Shown: piece by piece, positions 1 to 8,414 of the stretch
Layout of the letters: each line of letters starts with the position of its first letter
Position numbering within the stretch: the stretch's first letter is position 1
Origin: CAZKUR01 sp964556005
Lineage (GTDB): Bacteria; Bacteroidota; Ignavibacteria; Ignavibacteriales; Ignavibacteriaceae
DNA: 21,626 bases
Assembly (NCBI GenBank): GCA_964556005.1
Contig: CAZKUR010000065.1
Location: forward strand, 1 to 21,626
Direction: 5' to 3'
Program-made: the position numbers and the translations under genes
The notes under the pieces: model-generated
What the model was told of the DNA's origin: nothing
Database searches by the model: none
Seen by the model: the letters and a program-made list of their open reading frames with translations, nothing else

Positions 1-199
1 TCCTTCCATAATTGCATGCAAGGCGGTTAAACACATTTTAAAAGTTTTGCAGGAGAGGTAAAATTTTTTTAATTCCGTGAAGCTGCTTCATATAATCCAT
101 CACTATAAAGATAAATCGGAAATCTGGATAACTGCAAACGCCGTTTTGGATGCCTGGAGATACCGGAAACAATTCCATTCGAATTTATTATCCCAATAA
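1..199 (+). pseudogene. Possible broken 3' remnant of an upstream gene
   Basis: Two protein-like stretches lie in the same frame. Positions 2-61 read as a 19-residue C-terminus ending in KVLQER then a stop. After that stop, 62-199 is open and contains a protein-like stretch (KDKSEIWITANAVLDAW). A possible GTG at 77 has no well-placed ribosome site. A T-run at 64-70 is a plausible frameshift point, because the neighbouring frame reads SFAGEVKFF up to that run. The EIWITANAVLDAW pattern faintly recalls the C-termini of polysaccharide deacetylases, but this is only an impression. It could also be ordinary noncoding DNA, or the true end of a gene at 61 followed by a spacer. Positions 200-361 are very AT-rich and I see only the ribosome site of the next gene there. 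Confidence 0.25.
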
Positions 200-361
200 A
201 TACAATATAAAAAAATTATCAGATACCATATTTTTTCTGAATTATCTGTTTTATATTATTAGACAATTAAATTTTATTTATTTTATATTCGTAAAAGTAT
301 TACACTCATTTTTTCTCGGTGCTTTATTTGAAAAAACCTATTTACAAAACAGAGGACTGAT

Positions 362-2626
362 TTGAAAAAGTTTGAGACTGAAGTACACCTGAACCGCGAA
401 ATGACGTTGATGGACATCACTCTTATCGGCGTCGGTGCGATGATTGGTGCGGGCATTTTTGTACTAACCGGAATTGCAGCAGGAGTTGCCGGTCCTGCTT
501 TAATTATAACTTTTTCATTAAACGGAGCAGTTGCCCTTCTTACGGCGATGTCTTATGCTGAACTTGGATCATGCTATCATGATGCAGGCGGCGGTTATCT
601 TTGGGTAAAAGAGGGGCTGCCAAAATGGAACGGATTTATTTCCGGCTGGATGAGTTGGTTTGCACATTCAGTTGCCTGCAGCTTATATGCTATCGGATTC
701 GGTGCATATTTCCACCTTGTGTTGAATGAGTTTAATATAGCAATGCCGCATTTCGGATTTTTAGCTCCGGAGAAAATTTTGGCTGTGATTGCTGCACTTC
801 TATTTGCATATATAAATTTCAGGGGTGCCTCAGAGGCCGGGAAAGTAGGTAACATCGTTACAATTACAAAAGTGATTATCCTTTTAATTTTTGTTGGTTT
901 TGGTATAAATTTTATTTTCCACAAACCGGATTGGCAAGCTGCATTTTCTAATTTTTTACCCAATGGATGGAGCGGAGTTTTTAAAGCTATGGGATTAACC
1001 TTCATTGCTTTCGAGGGTTTTGAAGTTATTTCTCAATCATCTGAAGAAGTTAAGAATCCTAAAAAGAATATTCCGCGTGCAGTCTTTCTATCTTTAATAA
1101 TTGTACTACCGATATACCTGCTTGTTGCTTTTACCGCAATTGGTGCAGTCAACCCGCACGGTATGACACCCTGGGATTATTTAGGCTCGAAAAAGGAAAC
1201 AGCACTTGTTGAAGTTGCAAAAATGCTTTTTACCGGCGGAGGTATAATGCTTCTTGTAGGCGGTTTGATTTCAACAATGTCGGCTCTTAACGCAACCGTT
1301 TATTCATCTTCGCGCGTTGCATTTGCTATGGGAAGAGATCGAAACTTTCCTACTTTATTTAGTAAGGTACATAAAAAGAAATTTTCACCTCATTATGCAA
1401 TTCTTTTTTCTTTAATTATTATTGTTTTCATGGCGGTTTCATTACCGGTAGAAGATGTTGCAAGTGCAGCAGATATTATGTTCCTGCTCCTCTTCCTGCA
1501 GGTCAACATTACTCTTATTAAATTACGTAAAAAAAGACCTGACCTCGACAGAGGATTCATTACACCGTTATTTCCTTATATAACTATTGCTGGAATTATT
1601 GCACTTCTGTTCCTGGCCGTGTACATGTTTAATTACAGCCCTATTGCATGGATAATTACAGGATGCTGGATAGGAATCGGGCTTTTTGTTTATAAAGTTT
1701 ATGCATCCGGGAGGGAGATTGAATTTGCAAGAAAAGTCAGAACTCTTCGAAAACTTGAGAAAAAGGAGTATAAAATTCTTACATGTTTGGCAAATTTCAA
1801 ATCCGTTGAAAGCTTAACAAGAGTTACGGAAGTTATTGCCAGAAAGAATAACGCAGAGGTTTTGCTGCTGCATGTGAATGAAGTAGAAGAAGGAAACCCG
1901 CTTGTTGTCGGCCTTCAGTATACCGAACAGGTAAAACCGCTTTTTGAAAAAGCCGAAAAATTGTTAACCGAATCGAATATTCCTTTCCGTTCTATTATAA
2001 ATGTATCGCATAGAATTTCTCTCGGAATTTTACAAACCGCAGAAGATGAAGAATCAAATTTTATAGTTTTAGGCAGGGAAAAAAATCCTACTTTCCTGGA
2101 AAGATTTTTCTCATCGGTAATCGACAGCGTAATCCAGAGAACACCCGGTGAGGTAGCGGTTTTGCATGGTGAGTTGCCTGACAAAAAGATTGAGAAAATA
2201 TTAATTCCGTTCGGCATAGATATCCATACCAATTTAGCTGCTGAAATAGCACCTGCTTTTATCGATTACTTCAAGTGCAAGATTACAATTGTATTGGTGT
2301 TTGACCCGGACATGAATGAAAAAGAAAGAGGGATAAGAAAACAGAAAGCAGAAGAAATAATAAAAGAAAATTCGTTAAATGCAGAGTTGAAAATTCTTAA
2401 TGATGTTGATATACTCGAAGGTATAATAAAAGAATCTGCTGATTTCGATTTAATTTTAATGGGAGGGCGAACCGGCGATTTTATGGAATTATTATTCGGA
2501 AGATCTTTAGTCCAGGAAATAACCGAACAAACAAGTTGCCCGGTTCTTTGGGTAAAAGAATTTGAGGAGCGTGAATCATTTATAAAGCTTCTCTTTAAAC
2601 CTATTAAAAGCGGAGTTGAAGAATGA
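362..2626 (+). CDS. APC-family amino acid permease with C-terminal UspA-like domains
   Basis: Predicted inner-membrane amino acid/polyamine/cation permease. The N-terminus carries the APC signature GVGAMIGAGIFVLTG in helix 1, then SYAELGSCYHDAGGGY, and later FIAFEGFEVISQSSEEVKNP, all typical of the family. About twelve hydrophobic segments run to roughly residue 450. The soluble remainder (about 465-610 and 613-745) looks like two universal-stress-protein folds, with KILTCLANFKS and KILIPFGIDIH strand starts and a C-terminal GGRTGDFMELLFGRS loop that imperfectly matches the USP nucleotide-binding motif. I chose the TTG start at 362 because AGAGGA sits five bases upstream. The next methionine (residue 14) would cut into the conserved N-terminus. 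The stop overlaps the next gene by ATGA, so the two are probably translationally coupled. The substrate is unknown; the USP part may sense nucleotides or stress. Confidence 0.88.
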   Translation: MKKFETEVHLNREMTLMDITLIGVGAMIGAGIFVLTGIAAGVAGPALIITFSLNGAVALLTAMSYAELGSCYHDAGGGYLWVKEGLPKWNGFISGWMSWFAHSVACSLYAIGFGAYFHLVLNEFNIAMPHFGFLAPEKILAVIAALLFAYINFRGASEAGKVGNIVTITKVIILLIFVGFGINFIFHKPDWQAAFSNFLPNGWSGVFKAMGLTFIAFEGFEVISQSSEEVKNPKKNIPRAVFLSLIIVLPIYLLVAFTAIGAVNPHGMTPWDYLGSKKETALVEVAKMLFTGGGIMLLVGGLISTMSALNATVYSSSRVAFAMGRDRNFPTLFSKVHKKKFSPHYAILFSLIIIVFMAVSLPVEDVASAADIMFLLLFLQVNITLIKLRKKRPDLDRGFITPLFPYITIAGIIALLFLAVYMFNYSPIAWIITGCWIGIGLFVYKVYASGREIEFARKVRTLRKLEKKEYKILTCLANFKSVESLTRVTEVIARKNNAEVLLLHVNEVEEGNPLVVGLQYTEQVKPLFEKAEKLLTESNIPFRSIINVSHRISLGILQTAEDEESNFIVLGREKNPTFLERFFSSVIDSVIQRTPGEVAVLHGELPDKKIEKILIPFGIDIHTNLAAEIAPAFIDYFKCKITIVLVFDPDMNEKERGIRKQKAEEIIKENSLNAELKILNDVDILEGIIKESADFDLILMGGRTGDFMELLFGRSLVQEITEQTSCPVLWVKEFEERESFIKLLFKPIKSGVEE

Positions 2627-3279
2627 GCATTATACTGGAAAGTCCCTTTATAGAATTAGGGCAAAAAATATTGGATTATTTGCCGAACTTACTGGCGGGC
2701 CTTGTTTTGCTCGTCATAGGCTGGATAGTCGGATGGCTTATAAAGAGAATAATTGTTCAGCTCCTAAATGCGCTTAAGTTTGAACGAATGTTCCTTCGCC
2801 TCCGTTTCCGGCAGGCACTTTCAAAAGGGGATATCAGGTTTGCCATTTATAATTTTACCGGAAATATTGTTTTCTTCCTGATATTTTTAATCTTTTTGAA
2901 TTCCGCCATGGACGTAATGAACCTGACGGTTTTATCCCAGCTTATCCAGAAAGGTGTGAATTTTTTTCCAAAGCTGTTTATTTCATTGATTATTTTAGGA
3001 TTGGGATGGCTGATAGGAAACAGGGTCTCAATCATGGTTCATTCGGCTTTAATAAAAGAGAATTTTCCAAAGCAGTCCTTAATTGCAAGATTTGTAAAAT
3101 TTGTGATTATACTTTTCTTTTCCGCATTGGCATTGGCGGAACTGGATATAGCAATTGAAATAGTTATTATCGGGTTTACGACTATTATGATTACATTAAG
3201 TGCGCTTACAATTGTCGTAGCTTTTATGGGAAGGAAAAATTCAATGCAAAAGTTTTTTGAAGAAGGCGATCAGAATTAG
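2623..3279 (+). CDS. Small MscS/CmpX-like membrane protein (conserved TM-helix repeat)
   Basis: A 218-residue integral membrane protein with about five hydrophobic helices. The segment PNLLAGLVLLVIGWIVGWLI near residues 20-40 and the segment PKLFISLIILGLGWLIG near 115-132 match each other. This is the internal duplication expected of the 'conserved TM helix' family found in CmpX and in small mechanosensitive-channel-like proteins. It lacks the cytoplasmic beta domain of full-length MscS, so it may be a pore-only or accessory protein. The start codon overlaps the permease stop (ATGA), making a two-gene operon and suggesting a shared role in osmotic or solute homeostasis (inference). No clear terminator follows; an imperfect CTGAAT/ATTCAG inverted repeat at 3314-3334 lacks a T-tract. 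Confidence 0.75.
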   Translation: MSIILESPFIELGQKILDYLPNLLAGLVLLVIGWIVGWLIKRIIVQLLNALKFERMFLRLRFRQALSKGDIRFAIYNFTGNIVFFLIFLIFLNSAMDVMNLTVLSQLIQKGVNFFPKLFISLIILGLGWLIGNRVSIMVHSALIKENFPKQSLIARFVKFVIILFFSALALAELDIAIEIVIIGFTTIMITLSALTIVVAFMGRKNSMQKFFEEGDQN

Positions 3280-3436
3280 TGAAAATAAAAAGTGTGATAT
3301 ATTTGAAATTATTCTGAATAATTTGATAATTCAGCGTTATACCTTTTGGGTTATTATTTTTTAGCTGATAATTACAGCCTATTTTTTAATTTTTAACATT
3401 TAATTATAAAGTATGAATAAATAAAGGAGCATTTTA

Positions 3437-5329
3437 ATGCGCAGGATTAAATATTCAATATTTTTTTTAGGATTGGCATTTTTAATAACTTCTTGTGCAA
3501 AAAAAGAGGTAATTAAAGGTACGTTTTCTTACAATCCGGAACAGCCGAAGCAGGGAGATAAAATAACAGTTTACTATAACCCTGATTCTACAAATTTAGC
3601 CGGGATTGACTCGGTAACTCTCGAAGCATATTTGTACGGCGTTGGTATAGATAATACAATCGAATACCCGATGAAAAAAGAAAATAAAATTTGGACGGCA
3701 GAATTTTCTACAACCGATTCGACCCGCGGTGTATTAATAAAATTTAAACATAAAGAGGATGTTGATAATAATAACAAAAAAGGATATTCGATTTTTATAT
3801 TTAAAAATGGGAAACCTGTTCCCGGTGCATATGCAGGCCTGGCAAGTGCAATAAATACATGGGGTTCGTATTACCTTGATATGGACCGAGACGCTGAGTT
3901 GGCCGACGATTATTTCAAAAAGGATTTTAAACTGCATCCTGAAATTAAAAATGAATATTTAGATGCATTTTTAAGTGTGAACAGCAGACTTAATAAAAGT
4001 AATTCGGACAGCTTGATAAAAATGGAATTGCAAACCCTTGAATCGCAAAATCCTCAAAGTGAAAAAGAGTTGACCTTACTTGCAAACTGGTACACAAAAT
4101 TAAAGGTGCCGGATAAAGCAGAACAGTACAAAAAAATCATTGAGGAAAAATATCCTAACGGCAAATATGCTCAACGGCAGTTGTTTAATAAATTTTATAC
4201 TGAAAAAGATATAGATAAAAAATTATCCCTTGCAAAAGAATATGAGAAGCAGTTCCCAAAAGGTGATTATCTCGAAACTATATATGACTTAATTGCAAAT
4301 TATTACAGGGATACAAAAGATTACAAAAAAGCAGTTGAATTCTTAAAAGATAATCCTGAAAAACCGAGTACATACCGATTTTATGCTGTAGCTTCGAAAA
4401 TGGCTGATGAGAATGCCAATTTAAAAGATGCTTTGCATATTGCTGAAATAGGTGTCGATCGAAGCAGAAATGAAATTATTACTCCTAAAGGTAAAAAACC
4501 AAAATGGGAATCAAATAAAGAATGGAAAAATGACAGGGAATATATTTTAGGACTAAATTTATATGCTTACGGCGAAGTTCAAACTAAATTAAACAACGAT
4601 GAAGAAGCATTAAAGGCTTTGGCCGAGGCAGTGAAACTTACTAATGATGAAGAAGGAGATTTGAATGAACTGTATGTTCAAACTCTTTCAAAAACAGGTA
4701 AAACGGATAAGATATTAACTATAGTTCCCGAATTCATTAAAAACGGGAAAGATACTCCCGGTATGCATGATATTCTTAAAAAAGCTTATATAACAAAAAA
4801 CGGCAGTGATAAAGGTTACGATGATTTTTTAGCAAAGTTTGAATCTGCAGCTAAAGAAAAAATGGTTAAGGATCTTAAAAAAGAAATGGTTGATAACCCG
4901 GCACCTGATTTCTCACTTACGGATCTTAACGGAAATAAGGTAAGTCTTTCACAATTAAAAGGTAAAACCGTTGTATTGGATTTTTGGGCAACCTGGTGCG
5001 GACCGTGTAAAGCATCTTTTCCTGGAATGCAAAAAGCTGTACAGAAATATGCAAACAATAACAACGTAAAGTTCTTGTTTGTAAATGCGTGGGAGAATGT
5101 TCCCGATAAAAAGAAAAATGCGGAAGATTTTATCAAGAAAAACAAATATCCTTTTCAAGTACTTTTAGATGAGCAAAACAAAGTAATTGACAGCTATAAA
5201 GTTAGCGGCATCCCGACTAAATTTATCATTGATAAAGCCGGAAATATTAGATTTATGAAGGTTGGTTTTTCCGGAAATACCGACCAGATGGTTGATGAAA
5301 TTTCACAAATGATTTCAATGGTAAATTGA
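3437..5329 (+). CDS. TlpA/ResA-like thioredoxin-fold lipoprotein with helical repeat region
   Basis: A 630-residue envelope lipoprotein. The signal peptide ends in a lipobox (ITSC, Cys20). Next come a beta-rich N-terminal region and a long helical middle (about 150-470) that looks like degenerate TPR repeats. The C-terminal domain (about 483-628) is AhpC/TSA-thioredoxin-like, starting PAPDFSLTDLNGNKVSLSQL and carrying the redox motif WCGPC at residues 520-524 plus the cis-proline turn GIPTKFIID. The family normally reduces or exchanges disulfides in periplasmic proteins, including cytochrome c maturation. Large N-terminal extensions like this are common in Bacteroidota TlpA proteins. AAAGGAG lies seven bases before the ATG. 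It stands alone and is followed by a strong terminator, so it is probably monocistronic. The partner is unknown. Confidence 0.87.
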   Translation: MRRIKYSIFFLGLAFLITSCAKKEVIKGTFSYNPEQPKQGDKITVYYNPDSTNLAGIDSVTLEAYLYGVGIDNTIEYPMKKENKIWTAEFSTTDSTRGVLIKFKHKEDVDNNNKKGYSIFIFKNGKPVPGAYAGLASAINTWGSYYLDMDRDAELADDYFKKDFKLHPEIKNEYLDAFLSVNSRLNKSNSDSLIKMELQTLESQNPQSEKELTLLANWYTKLKVPDKAEQYKKIIEEKYPNGKYAQRQLFNKFYTEKDIDKKLSLAKEYEKQFPKGDYLETIYDLIANYYRDTKDYKKAVEFLKDNPEKPSTYRFYAVASKMADENANLKDALHIAEIGVDRSRNEIITPKGKKPKWESNKEWKNDREYILGLNLYAYGEVQTKLNNDEEALKALAEAVKLTNDEEGDLNELYVQTLSKTGKTDKILTIVPEFIKNGKDTPGMHDILKKAYITKNGSDKGYDDFLAKFESAAKEKMVKDLKKEMVDNPAPDFSLTDLNGNKVSLSQLKGKTVVLDFWATWCGPCKASFPGMQKAVQKYANNNNVKFLFVNAWENVPDKKKNAEDFIKKNKYPFQVLLDEQNKVIDSYKVSGIPTKFIIDKAGNIRFMKVGFSGNTDQMVDEISQMISMVN

Positions 5330-5353
5330 TTTACTTTTTTCAGATTCGATTAA

Positions 5354-5383
5354 GCCGCAGAATTTTTCACTGCGGCTTTTTTT
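5354..5383 (+). terminator. Rho-independent terminator after the thioredoxin lipoprotein
   Basis: A perfect 7-bp GC-rich stem (GCCGCAG / CTGCGGC) with a 9-nt loop is followed by seven T residues, 24 nt after the stop codon at 5329. The T-tract overlaps the stop codon of the small gene on the opposite strand. On the minus strand the hairpin has only a weak T-tract. Confidence 0.85.
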
Positions 5384-5480
5384 ATGGAACCGGACAGACT
5401 CCCAGACTCATCTGCCATATAAATGCACCTACTATAAGCAGAATAATTACAATCTTTAATATCAGCTTAGCTATTTTCAT
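5382..5480 (-). CDS. Predicted 32-residue single-helix membrane microprotein
   Basis: The minus strand from ATG (5480-5478) to TAA (5384-5382) encodes 32 residues: a short basic start (MKIAKLILK), a strongly hydrophobic helix (IVIILLIVGAFIW) and a polar tail ending SLGVCPVP. The layout of a positive N-terminus, one transmembrane segment and a short Cys/Pro tail is that of a real small membrane protein, not random AT-rich translation. It lies 103 bp downstream of the PAP2-like gene in the same direction, so it could share its transcript. There is no clear Shine-Dalgarno sequence, which lowers confidence. I do not recognise a family and assign no function. Confidence 0.45.
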   Translation of the reverse strand: MKIAKLILKIVIILLIVGAFIWQMSLGVCPVP

Positions 5481-5583
5481 TTGTTTTTAATCATCTGCAA
5501 ATTGCTGCCAATGCATATCCAACATTGAGAATCGTTCTACGAGCATCCGTCAAATAATTTCGTAGGTTAGTATAAAAATAATG

Positions 5584-6288
5584 TCAAAAAAATATCTTCT
5601 TCTTTCTATTTCCAATGAGCCAGCAGACGCTTACCCAAAAATATCCTATCGCCCAGCCTGCGATCACCTGGTTTGGCGAATGCGCGCCTAAAAATATTCT
5701 GCTGATGCCTATTATTAAAGGCAAAATAAATCCAACACTGTAAAATAGAAGTATAATATTACGGTTCCTTTCCCTTCTACTGAAAAAGTAAGCGGAAGTT
5801 AGGTAGAAAATTACAGAAACCATTGCATGGCCGCTGGGGAAGGCATTTTCATTTACTAAAAACAGTTTAATAAAATTAAATGTCGGATTTTTTGCAAATA
5901 TGGTTTTGACTATTAAACTGAAAATTCCACCCCCTATAATTACTAATAGATAAGGTTTCAAAATTTGCTGATATGATTTTTGATACATGTAAATAGAGAT
6001 GAGTAATAAAAATAAAAGGATGGTTGGCCCAGAACCGAACGATGAAAAATCGCTCATTAATATAACCAGCCATGCAGGGCCGTAAATATCGCTCCATTTA
6101 TTATATCTGCCGAATGAATTCACTAAAAAATTTTTATAACCGTATGTTATTTCCGAAAAATATCCTAATACACTTGCAGTGAAAATTAATACGCTGAAAA
6201 TGGCAATAAGAAATGCAATAATGGTTTGCAATTGTTCATCACGGACATGGGGTTGATATTTTTTTTTGTAAAATGAGTGATGTTTCAT
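5584..6288 (-). CDS. PAP2-superfamily membrane protein with altered catalytic motifs
   Basis: A 234-residue polytopic membrane protein of the PAP2/lipid phosphatase fold. Motif C2 is intact (PSGHA at 151-155, His154). Motif C3 is SRIFLGAHSPNQ (196-207), which keeps Ser-Arg and the catalytic His203 but has Gln where the consensus SRxxxxxHxxxD has Asp. Motif C1, normally KxxxxxxRP, is degenerate: Lys128 is present but the Arg-Pro is replaced by Pro-Thr. Known members dephosphorylate undecaprenyl or phosphatidyl pyrophosphates at the outer face of the inner membrane. The changes make activity uncertain. I prefer the ATG at 6288; a TTG directly before it (6291) would add one residue. Neither has a strong ribosome site. 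It is divergently oriented to the T9SS gene. Confidence 0.78.
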   Translation of the reverse strand: MKHHSFYKKKYQPHVRDEQLQTIIAFLIAIFSVLIFTASVLGYFSEITYGYKNFLVNSFGRYNKWSDIYGPAWLVILMSDFSSFGSGPTILLFLLLISIYMYQKSYQQILKPYLLVIIGGGIFSLIVKTIFAKNPTFNFIKLFLVNENAFPSGHAMVSVIFYLTSAYFFSRRERNRNIILLFYSVGFILPLIIGISRIFLGAHSPNQVIAGWAIGYFWVSVCWLIGNRKKKIFF

Positions 6289-6463
6289 CAATTAAGATAA
6301 AAGTTGGATAATTTTTTCAAAAACAAATATATAACTTTTAGACATCTTTCTTAAATGATATATACAGCTTCAAAATGGAAATATTCCGTTTCTAAAGCAG
6401 GTATAACAACTATTTTTCAGTAATAATTTTTTTTAAAATAAACGTAAAAATTTAAATTGCTTA

Positions 6464-6492
6464 TTGACTATTAAACCGATTAATCATAACTT
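6464..6492 (+). promoter_or_regulatory. Possible sigma-70-type promoter for the T9SS protein gene
   Basis: TTGACT at 6464-6469 and TAACTT at 6487-6492 are separated by 17 bp. The -35 box is good but the -10 box is poor. They lie 65-93 bp before the ATG at 6557. The surrounding DNA is AT-rich, so a chance match is possible. Confidence 0.3.
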
Positions 6493-6556
6493 TTACTAAA
6501 GTTCTTTATTCTTATTGAAGGTTTCTGTATTAACTTTAATTCAAGGAGGCCATGCT

Positions 6557-8239
6557 ATGAAAAAGTTCTACTTCATTCTTTCTTTTCTCTTTGTTTCTAC
6601 TTTTCTTCTAAAAGCTCAAGACGGTTTAAGTATCTGGACGACAACAACAACTGCAGTTGGTCCAGTTTATGCGATGGCAATTGATCCGTCAAACAGCGAC
6701 ATAATGTATACAGGCAGTTCTACTTTAGGCGTCTATAAAACAACGGATGCCGGAGCAACCTGGAATGCTGCCAATACCGGATTATTAAATACTGCTGTAT
6801 TATCTCTTGCAATATCGGCATCTAACCCTCAGGTTATTTATGCAGGTACAAATAGCGGGACAAACGACGGTGTTTATAAATCCACAGATGGCGGAGGAAA
6901 CTGGACCCGTTTAATAAACGGAATCCAGGAAACATCCAGAGGTATTCAAGCTATTGCTGTTGACCCTACGAATCCGGACGTTGCTTATATAGCTGTTTTT
7001 GATGGATTATCCGACTCACCCGTCGGTTTATATAAAACTACCGATGGAGGTACAAACTGGAATCCGTCAATAAATGGTATTGGAGCCATTAAGAATTTTC
7101 TTTCTATAGCTATAAGCCCATCAGATCCTAATGTTATATTTGTCGGAACTTCATTTGCAGTTGCTACCAGCAGCGGTCCATCTACAATTTACAGATCAAC
7201 CGATGCCGGTGCGAATTGGGTTGAAGTTAATAACGGGTTGCCAACAGATCCAACCGATATCAATCCTGTTAGGACGTTAACTATCAGTTCTGCAGACCCG
7301 AATGTTGTTTTAGCGGGCTTATTTGTGAACAGTGCCGATCTTCTTGGTGGTCTCTATGTTTCAACAAATGCCGGCGGAACGTGGGTAAGGAAATGGGACG
7401 GTGCTCCTCAGACTGTTGGTACATTACTCAGATCATGTGCAATAAAACCCGGTTCAACACAGGATTTCTTTGTCGGACTTGATATCGGAACTTTAACGCA
7501 AATAGGAGTATGGGCAACTACCGACGGAGGAACTACATGGTCTGATTTCAACGGCGGTACAATGCTGACTACTTATCAAATTAGAGCTTTGCAATTTAAA
7601 GGAACTAACCAGCCGACTCTTTATGCAGGATGTTCTTCAACTCCGGGTTCGGGAGTCTATGAATATACTTTTCCGGCCGTACCTGTTGAATTAACTTCCT
7701 TTACAGCTTCAGTTGACGGCAATTCGGTGTTACTCAAGTGGTCAACTGCAACAGAGACAAACAATAGAGGTTTCAATATTGAACGAAGTAGCGGAACCGG
7801 AAATTGGGCTACAATTAATTTTGTACCTGGAAATGGAACTACAACCGAAACGTCAAACTACAATTATGTTGATAACACGGTATCTACAGGGAAATACACT
7901 TACCGGTTAAAGCAAATTGATTTTGATGGAAGCAGCCAGTACAGCCCTGAAGTAAATGCAGATGTAGTATATGCAAACAGCTTCACTCTTTCACAAAATT
8001 ATCCAAATCCTTTTAATCCCAGTACTACAATAAATTATACTCTTCCATCGAACAATTATGTTACTCTAAAAATATTCAATGTACTTGGTGAAGAAGTTGC
8101 AACTCTTGTGAACGAGTATAAAGGACAGGGAAGTCATAGTGTACAGTTTAATGCAAGCAGGTTAAACAGCGGTGTTTACTATTATACAATAACAGCCGGA
8201 AGTTTTCATCAAACTAAAAAGATGATGCTGCTGAAATAA
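6557..8239 (+). CDS. Secreted six-Asp-box (BNR/sortilin-like) protein with T9SS sorting domain
   Basis: A 560-residue exported protein. The signal peptide (about 1-20) ends LLKAQ. Six Asp-box loops of the S/T-x-D-x-G-x-x-W type lie at residues 62-69, 109-116, 161-168, 214-221, 269-276 and 321-328, spaced 47-55 residues, as in a beta-propeller of the sialidase/sortilin (VPS10) type. No sialidase active-site arginine triad is evident, so a binding role is as likely as an enzymatic one. After the propeller comes a region starting VELTSFTAS, common before sorting domains in this lineage, then a type IX secretion domain (about 476-560) with NYPNPFNPSTT and a C-terminal GVYYYTITAGSF. I chose the ATG at 6557 because AAGGAGG lies seven bases upstream; an upstream TTG at 6515 and an out-of-frame ATG at 6552 are poor starts. 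Confidence 0.88.
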   Translation: MKKFYFILSFLFVSTFLLKAQDGLSIWTTTTTAVGPVYAMAIDPSNSDIMYTGSSTLGVYKTTDAGATWNAANTGLLNTAVLSLAISASNPQVIYAGTNSGTNDGVYKSTDGGGNWTRLINGIQETSRGIQAIAVDPTNPDVAYIAVFDGLSDSPVGLYKTTDGGTNWNPSINGIGAIKNFLSIAISPSDPNVIFVGTSFAVATSSGPSTIYRSTDAGANWVEVNNGLPTDPTDINPVRTLTISSADPNVVLAGLFVNSADLLGGLYVSTNAGGTWVRKWDGAPQTVGTLLRSCAIKPGSTQDFFVGLDIGTLTQIGVWATTDGGTTWSDFNGGTMLTTYQIRALQFKGTNQPTLYAGCSSTPGSGVYEYTFPAVPVELTSFTASVDGNSVLLKWSTATETNNRGFNIERSSGTGNWATINFVPGNGTTTETSNYNYVDNTVSTGKYTYRLKQIDFDGSSQYSPEVNADVVYANSFTLSQNYPNPFNPSTTINYTLPSNNYVTLKIFNVLGEEVATLVNEYKGQGSHSVQFNASRLNSGVYYYTITAGSFHQTKKMMLLK

Positions 8240-8249
8240 ATATTTATGC

Positions 8250-8299
8250 AACCTTCGAGATCAGCTCTTCTTATTGCGACGGGCGATCTCGAAGGTTTT
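8250..8299 (+). terminator. Perfect 13-bp hairpin after the T9SS gene (terminator or repeat element)
   Basis: AACCTTCGAGATC (8250-8262) pairs perfectly with GATCTCGAAGGTT (8285-8297) around a 22-nt loop, ten bases after the stop codon. Only four T residues follow the right arm. It could terminate transcription, but its long stem, long loop and neighbouring second hairpin also fit a dispersed REP-like palindrome. Confidence 0.5.
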
Positions 8300-8327
8300 G
8301 CTAAAATTCTTATACATTGTTTGTGGC

Positions 8328-8375
8328 AACTTTCAAGGTTTGTGCGGCAAAAAGTGCTGAGTAACTTTGAAAGTT
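8328..8375. repeat. Second intergenic inverted repeat (AACTTTCAA / TTGAAAGTT)
   Basis: A perfect 9-bp inverted repeat (8328-8336 with 8367-8375) surrounds a 30-nt loop, 30 bp beyond the first hairpin. The right arm is itself part of a near-palindrome, AACTTTGAAAGTT. No T-tract follows on either side. Its sequence theme resembles the first hairpin (AACCTTCGA / TCGAAGGTT), so both may belong to one repeat family placed between the ends of converging genes. Confidence 0.4.
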
Positions 8376-8414
8376 AGTCTAAACTTAACCTTGTATGTTT
8401 ATGGAAAATGTTCT

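Noticed and set aside
78..90. Palindrome TGAAGCTGCTTCA
   Set aside because: The one-base loop makes a hairpin impossible as drawn, and a single short palindrome has no supporting context.
150..365. A 71-residue plus-strand frame before the permease
   Set aside because: It is an AT-rich translation full of Ile, Phe, Tyr and Asn with no ribosome site, and it ends inside the real permease start.
3314..3334. Inverted repeat CTGAAT/ATTCAG after the MscS-like gene
   Set aside because: The stem is short and AT-rich with no T-tract, so it cannot be called a terminator.
5537..5565. Inverted repeat CTACGA/TCGTAG after the PAP2-like gene
   Set aside because: It is a six-base stem with a 17-nt loop and no T-run, too weak to call.
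6557..8239. Sialidase function from the Asp-boxes
   Set aside because: Asp-boxes occur in many beta-propellers, and no catalytic arginine triad or nucleophilic tyrosine context could be identified.
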